From positions 1 to 9,296 of the forward strand of contig URBA01000041.1 of NCBI GenBank assembly GCA_900545905.1: DNA of 9,296 bases, written 5' to 3'. Source of the DNA: an uncultured Collinsella sp. Lineage in GTDB: Bacteria > Actinomycetota > Coriobacteriia > Coriobacteriales > Coriobacteriaceae. The notes beneath the pieces are model-generated. The model had not been told where the DNA came from. It was given only the letters and a program-made list of their open reading frames with translations, and did not search any database. A program made the position numbers and the translations under genes. Below are positions 6,369 through 9,296 of this stretch, one piece after another (the stretch's first letter is position 1; the number at the start of each line of letters is the position of its first letter).

Positions 6369-7040
6369 CTAGACCGAATAGCCCTGGCCGCGGTGCGTCG
6401 TCAAATACCCCTTGATACCGATTTTTTCGAGCGTGGTGCGCAGGCGGTTGATGTTGACGGTAAGCGTGTTGTCGTCCACGAAGGCGTCGGAGTCCCACAG
6501 GTCCTGCATGATGGCCGAGCGCGAGACAATCTTGCCCGCGCGACCCAAGAGCAGCGAGAGGATACGCAGCTCGTTTTTGGTGAGCTCGGTACTGGTGCCG
6601 GTTTGCATGTTGATGACCATGGAGCGAGCGAGATCGAGCTCCAGTCCCTTGTGGACGAGCGTGCTGCGCTCGCCCGCCGACGCGGTGCGACGCAGCAAGG
6701 CATTGATGCGCGCCACGAGCACGCGCGCGCTATAGGGCTTGGGAACAAAGTCGTCCGCGCCGAGCGTCATGGCCATGACCTCGTCGATCTCGGTCGTGCG
6801 CGAGGTGAGGACGATGATGGGGACCTCGGATTCGCGGCGAACCTCGTGGCAGATATGCTGGCCGTCCTTGACGGGAAGCGTGAGGTCGAGCAGCACCAGG
6901 TCGGGCGCGGCGGCGAGAATATCGCGCGAGACATGCTCGAACGATTCGCAGGCCTCGATTTCAAACCCGGCGCGGGCAAGGATGTCGACAAGCTCACGAC
7001 GAATGGGCTCGTCGTCCTCAACGACATAAATCAGCGCCAT
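6369..7040 (-). CDS. Response regulator, OmpR/PhoB family (BceR-like)
   Basis: A DNA-binding transcription regulator, partner of the histidine kinase immediately downstream. The receiver domain (about 2-117) has the acidic pair Glu8/Asp9-Asp10, the phosphoacceptor Asp52 in LLDLTLP, Thr79/Ser80 and Lys101-Pro102. The C-terminal winged helix (about 125-223) has the family's TKNELRILSLLL, the recognition region DDNTLTVNINRLRTTL and the closing wing THRGQGYSV. The DNTLTVxxxRLRxxL form is typical of regulators of the BceR group. The 223 residues match a full-length member. ATG 7040 has GGGAGG 4 bases ahead. The gene heads a two-gene unit behind a 170-base gap with a large hairpin, which is a natural place for control by this regulator itself. 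Targets would usually include a nearby ABC transporter; none is seen here. Confidence 0.95.
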   Translation of the reverse strand: MALIYVVEDDEPIRRELVDILARAGFEIEACESFEHVSRDILAAAPDLVLLDLTLPVKDGQHICHEVRRESEVPIIVLTSRTTEIDEVMAMTLGADDFVPKPYSARVLVARINALLRRTASAGERSTLVHKGLELDLARSMVINMQTGTSTELTKNELRILSLLLGRAGKIVSRSAIMQDLWDSDAFVDDNTLTVNINRLRTTLEKIGIKGYLTTHRGQGYSV

Positions 7041-7082
7041 GTGTCCTCCCGTTTCTCGTAACTTGCACTTTCCACACCATTA

Positions 7083-7118
7083 TGCCCACGGCGTCGCAGC
7101 GATGCGACCCCGTGGGCA
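7083..7118. repeat. Strong 16-bp hairpin ahead of the response regulator
   Basis: TGCCCACGG pairs with CCGTGGGCA and, after one C-C mismatch, GTCGCA with TGCGAC, around a 4-base loop (GCGA on plus, TCGC on minus). Fifteen of 16 positions pair. It lies 43 bases upstream of the regulator start. No T-run follows on the minus strand, so it is not a classical terminator. It may be a leader hairpin, a binding site, or a transcription barrier between the aminotransferase operon and the two-component system. Promoter boxes are unclear: CATATT at 7126-7121 with TTAAGG 17 bases further upstream is a weak candidate that would put the hairpin at the very start of the transcript. Confidence 0.75.
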
Positions 7119-7148
7119 CCTAATATGACAAAAGTGTTCGGTAGCCTT

Positions 7149-7190
7149 AAGAGAAAATAGGGGCCGACCGGTCCTAAACCGATCGGCCCC
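7149..7190 (-). terminator. Intrinsic terminator of the aminotransferase operon
   Basis: GGGGCCGA pairs with TCGGCCCC and, after one mismatch, CGGT with ACCG around a 5-base loop (7160-7190). On the minus strand TATTTTCTCTT follows. It starts 20 bases past the aminotransferase stop codon and is a clear rho-independent terminator, separating this operon from the two-component genes. Confidence 0.85.
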
Positions 7191-7210
7191 ATCGCTTCGA
7201 CCTCGAGCCT

Positions 7211-8341
7211 CTACTCGAGCGTACGCATGTACGCGGAGATAGCATCCAGGCCCTTCTGCAGGTCGTCGGTATTATCGGAGTATGCATAGCCAATGCGCAT
7301 GCTCTTGGGCTCCTCGAAGCAATCGCCCGGGGTGACGAGTGCGCCGGACTTCTTAATCATGTCGGTGCAGAACGTCCTGGAGTCAATGTCGTAGTCGTAA
7401 TACACGAGCGCGGTGCTACCCGCCTCGGGCTTGACGAACGACAGGTGCGGCTCGCTCTCGACCCACTTCTCCAGAACAGCAAGGTTCTGACGGACGATGC
7501 GACGGCTGCGCTCAAGGATCACGGAAGCGTTGCCCAGAATCAGCTCCGCCACCGACTCGCTGAATATGCCGGCGGAAATCAGGTTGTAGTCGCGATGCGA
7601 GAGCAGCGCGCGACGGAGCTCCGGGCTCTTGGTGACCGCCCAGCCCAGACGCAGGCCGGCGAACGACCAGACCTTGGACATGGATGCGGTGGCGACGGCC
7701 TTGTCGTACAGGTCGACCACGGACTCGGCGTACTCATCCGTCTGAGTAAGCAGACGATAGACCTCGTCGCAGAGCAGCCACGCGTCGTGTTTGCGTGCGA
7801 CCTCGACAATCGCCTTGAGCGTATCGGCGTCGAGCAGGGCGCCCGTGGGGTTGTCCGGGTTATTGATGCAGATGAGCTTGGTATCGTCGGTCACCAAGGC
7901 ATCGAGTGCGTCGACGTCGACGTGGTAACCGTTCTTGCGATCGAGCTGAAGGATATCGACCTTCGCACCGCACATCTCGGGAATCGAGTAAAGCTGCTGG
8001 TAGGTGGGCTTGACGGAGACTACATGATCGCCCGGTTCGACGAGCGTGGAAATAACCAGGGAGTTGGCACCGGTCGCGCCGTGCGTGGGCACGATATGCC
8101 CGGGCTCAACCGTCTTATAGAGACGCGCGACCCCCTCGAGGAAGCCGGGCTGCCCCTCGATGTCTCCGTAGGTGAATCGGCGCGAGCACAGGCTATCGAG
8201 CCACGCCTTCTTGTCGGTGTTCGTAAGCTCGAACAGCTGGTCGAGCGTGAGGGAGTAGACGCACGTCTCCGCAACGTTGTGGGTGCACTTGGTCTCCCAC
8301 TCGTTCATCCACTGCTCGACGGCGAAATCCTTGATCTGCAT
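7211..8341 (-). CDS. PLP-dependent aminotransferase, class I/II (fold type I)
   Basis: A cytoplasmic pyridoxal-phosphate enzyme, most likely moving an amino group between an amino acid and a keto acid. Visible in its 376 residues: RRFTYGDIEGQPGF (54-67, the YG...G..LR-like entry of class I enzymes), phosphate-cup residues HGATGANS (87-94), a ring-stacking Tyr at 114, NNPDNPTG (160-167), CDEVYR with the pyridine-binding Asp192, SMSK with Schiff-base Lys223, GLRLGW with phosphate-binding Arg231, and substrate-carboxylate Arg349 in SMRIGY. All catalytic residues are present. ATG 8341 is preceded by AGGAAAGG at 8 bases. It follows the cyclodeaminase-family gene by 24 bases, so the two share a message, and a strong terminator lies behind. 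The pairing suggests joint work on an amino or imino acid. The substrate cannot be read from the sequence; a beta-lyase or decarboxylase of the same fold cannot be excluded. Confidence 0.9.
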   Translation of the reverse strand: MQIKDFAVEQWMNEWETKCTHNVAETCVYSLTLDQLFELTNTDKKAWLDSLCSRRFTYGDIEGQPGFLEGVARLYKTVEPGHIVPTHGATGANSLVISTLVEPGDHVVSVKPTYQQLYSIPEMCGAKVDILQLDRKNGYHVDVDALDALVTDDTKLICINNPDNPTGALLDADTLKAIVEVARKHDAWLLCDEVYRLLTQTDEYAESVVDLYDKAVATASMSKVWSFAGLRLGWAVTKSPELRRALLSHRDYNLISAGIFSESVAELILGNASVILERSRRIVRQNLAVLEKWVESEPHLSFVKPEAGSTALVYYDYDIDSRTFCTDMIKKSGALVTPGDCFEEPKSMRIGYAYSDNTDDLQKGLDAISAYMRTLE

Positions 8342-8365
8342 TGTCGTTTCCTTTCCTTGACTTTC

Positions 8366-9296
8366 TTACAGTTCCACCACGGTGCCCAGCCCCGCCTCGA
8401 CGGCGCGGTCGTAGGCGATTTTCGATGCCGAAAGGTCCTGAACGGCGATGCCCGACGTATCGAACACCGTCACCTGTTCGTCATCCGAACGTCCCGTAGC
8501 CGTGCCGGCGATGACTTCGCCGAGCTCCGCTTTGATGTCCTCGGGCGTGATGGCACCCTCGGCAACCGGAATCTCCAGCTCGCCGGACGCGACCGATTGC
8601 TCGCGGTCGTCGACGTAAACAGCGGCACGGGCGACAAGCGCCGAGGCGAGCTCCTGCTTGCCGGGCATGTCGGCACCGACGCAGGAGATATGCGCACCGG
8701 GGCGCACCCATGCATCGGGGATGATGGACTTGGTCGCAGGCGTGATCGTCACGATGATGTCGGCCTCTGCCGCGGCGCCTTGGCCGTCGGCCGTCGCCTC
8801 GATGGAATAGGTGGATGCCTCGCGAGCATGCTCGCAAGCGCCCAAGATATGGGCGACCTCGTCTCGCATGCGCTCGACGCGAGCCTCGGGCGCGGCATCG
8901 GAAACCGGCTCCCACACCTTGACCTCGCTCACTTTGGGACAGGCGGCGAGCACGCCCGCCACCATATAGGTGCTCATGTGGCCGGCACCCGCAACAAGCA
9001 GTTTGGACGCATCCGCCCGAGCCAGCCACTTGGCGCCGAGCGCAGCGGCAGCACCGGTGCGAAGTCCAGTGACGGCGGAGGCATTGAGCAGCGCCAACGG
9101 CTCGCCCGTCGCGTTGTCGCACAGCAGCGTAGTACCAAAGATCTCGGGGAGCCCCTTTTTGGGATTCTGAGAGAACCAGGCAGTGAGTTTGAGACCGAAG
9201 AGGCCGCTTCCCGCCAACTCGCCCGAGCGGATATCCATATCGGCCACGCCGGGTTCGAACTGCTCATATACCATCGGCCACGCAACACCCTTGCCC
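8366..9296 (-). CDS. Ornithine cyclodeaminase/mu-crystallin family enzyme (partial, 5' end cut)
   Basis: An NAD(P)-dependent enzyme of the family that holds ornithine cyclodeaminase, archaeal-type alanine dehydrogenase and ketimine reductase. The frame stays open to the right edge (309 codons visible, reading GKGVAWPMVYEQF at the edge), so the methionine at 9274 is internal and perhaps 30-50 residues are missing, judging from family length. Counting from that methionine: substrate-site Lys29 in GLKLTAWF, VTGLRTGAAAALG with Arg72, Rossmann loop GAGHM (96-100; most relatives have GAGxQ), ITPATK, then CVGADMPGKQEL with Asp202, at the place of the catalytic Asp of ornithine cyclodeaminase, and VDDREQ. 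The GADxPGKQEL form is found in several branches, so the reaction could be deamination with ring closure, alanine-type dehydrogenation or imine reduction. First visible gene of an operon with the aminotransferase. Family certain, substrate unknown. Confidence 0.92.
   Translation of the reverse strand, partial: GKGVAWPMVYEQFEPGVADMDIRSGELAGSGLFGLKLTAWFSQNPKKGLPEIFGTTLLCDNATGEPLALLNASAVTGLRTGAAAALGAKWLARADASKLLVAGAGHMSTYMVAGVLAACPKVSEVKVWEPVSDAAPEARVERMRDEVAHILGACEHAREASTYSIEATADGQGAAAEADIIVTITPATKSIIPDAWVRPGAHISCVGADMPGKQELASALVARAAVYVDDREQSVASGELEIPVAEGAITPEDIKAELGEVIAGTATGRSDDEQVTVFDTSGIAVQDLSASKIAYDRAVEAGLGTVVEL

Noticed and set aside
5727..7061. 444-codon open frame on the plus strand
   Set aside because: It is antisense to the kinase and regulator genes, whose motifs are unmistakable. 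Long antisense frames are common in GC-rich DNA, and its product is compositionally odd with no recognisable motif.
9272..9274. ATG 9274 as the true start of the cyclodeaminase-family gene
   Set aside because: The frame continues to the window edge, and the family needs further residues ahead of this point; no clear ribosome site is visible.
1..9296. Insertion sequences, phage genes, toxin-antitoxin pairs, tRNA or rRNA genes
   Set aside because: No transposase, integrase or toxin-like protein, no cloverleaf and no rRNA sequence was recognised on either strand by reading alone.

Overview
The window is a stretch of ordinary-looking chromosome from a high-GC bacterium. Gene content, G/C-rich third codon positions, strong purine-rich Shine-Dalgarno sites and the style of the proteins (a PcrA with a long Gly/Ser-rich tail, a Bce-type two-component system, an ornithine cyclodeaminase-family enzyme) fit a Gram-positive actinobacterial genome. 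My best guess is Coriobacteriia, such as a gut Collinsella. That taxonomic call is inference from style, not from a marker gene.

Layout, left to right. Positions 103-3003 (minus) encode a PcrA/UvrD-type DNA helicase with all superfamily 1A motifs and a C-terminal Tudor-like domain, enlarged by low-complexity segments. A 333-base intergenic stretch follows, holding a probable pcrA promoter and the hairpin that ends the next gene. Positions 3337-4317 (minus) encode undecaprenyl-diphosphate phosphatase UppP, probably from a TTG start and with an unusual acidic cytoplasmic insert. UppP is divergent from a universal stress protein at 4566-5003 (plus), the only plus-strand gene. A 312-base convergent interval (5004-5315) carries no gene but is rich in structure: a 93-base near-perfect palindrome, a canonical terminator, and two identical 20-base direct repeats with internal dyad symmetry. 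Positions 5316-7040 (minus) hold a response regulator followed by an intramembrane-sensing histidine kinase of the BceRS type, with no ABC transporter beside it. After a 170-base gap with two strong hairpins come a PLP-dependent aminotransferase (7211-8341) and, upstream of it in the same operon, an ornithine cyclodeaminase/mu-crystallin-family enzyme that runs off the right edge.

Functional links: UppP recycles the undecaprenyl lipid carrier that cell-wall-active peptides such as bacitracin target, and Bce-type two-component systems usually answer such peptides. The two are separated by the stress protein and need not be co-regulated. The aminotransferase and the cyclodeaminase-family enzyme probably act on related amino or imino acids in one small pathway whose substrate I cannot name. 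I found no CRISPR array, rRNA or tRNA gene, insertion sequence or phage gene, and no clear undescribed system. The most unusual signals are the palindromic and repeated elements at 5017-5290, the hairpin ahead of the response regulator, and the lineage-style insertions in PcrA and UppP.
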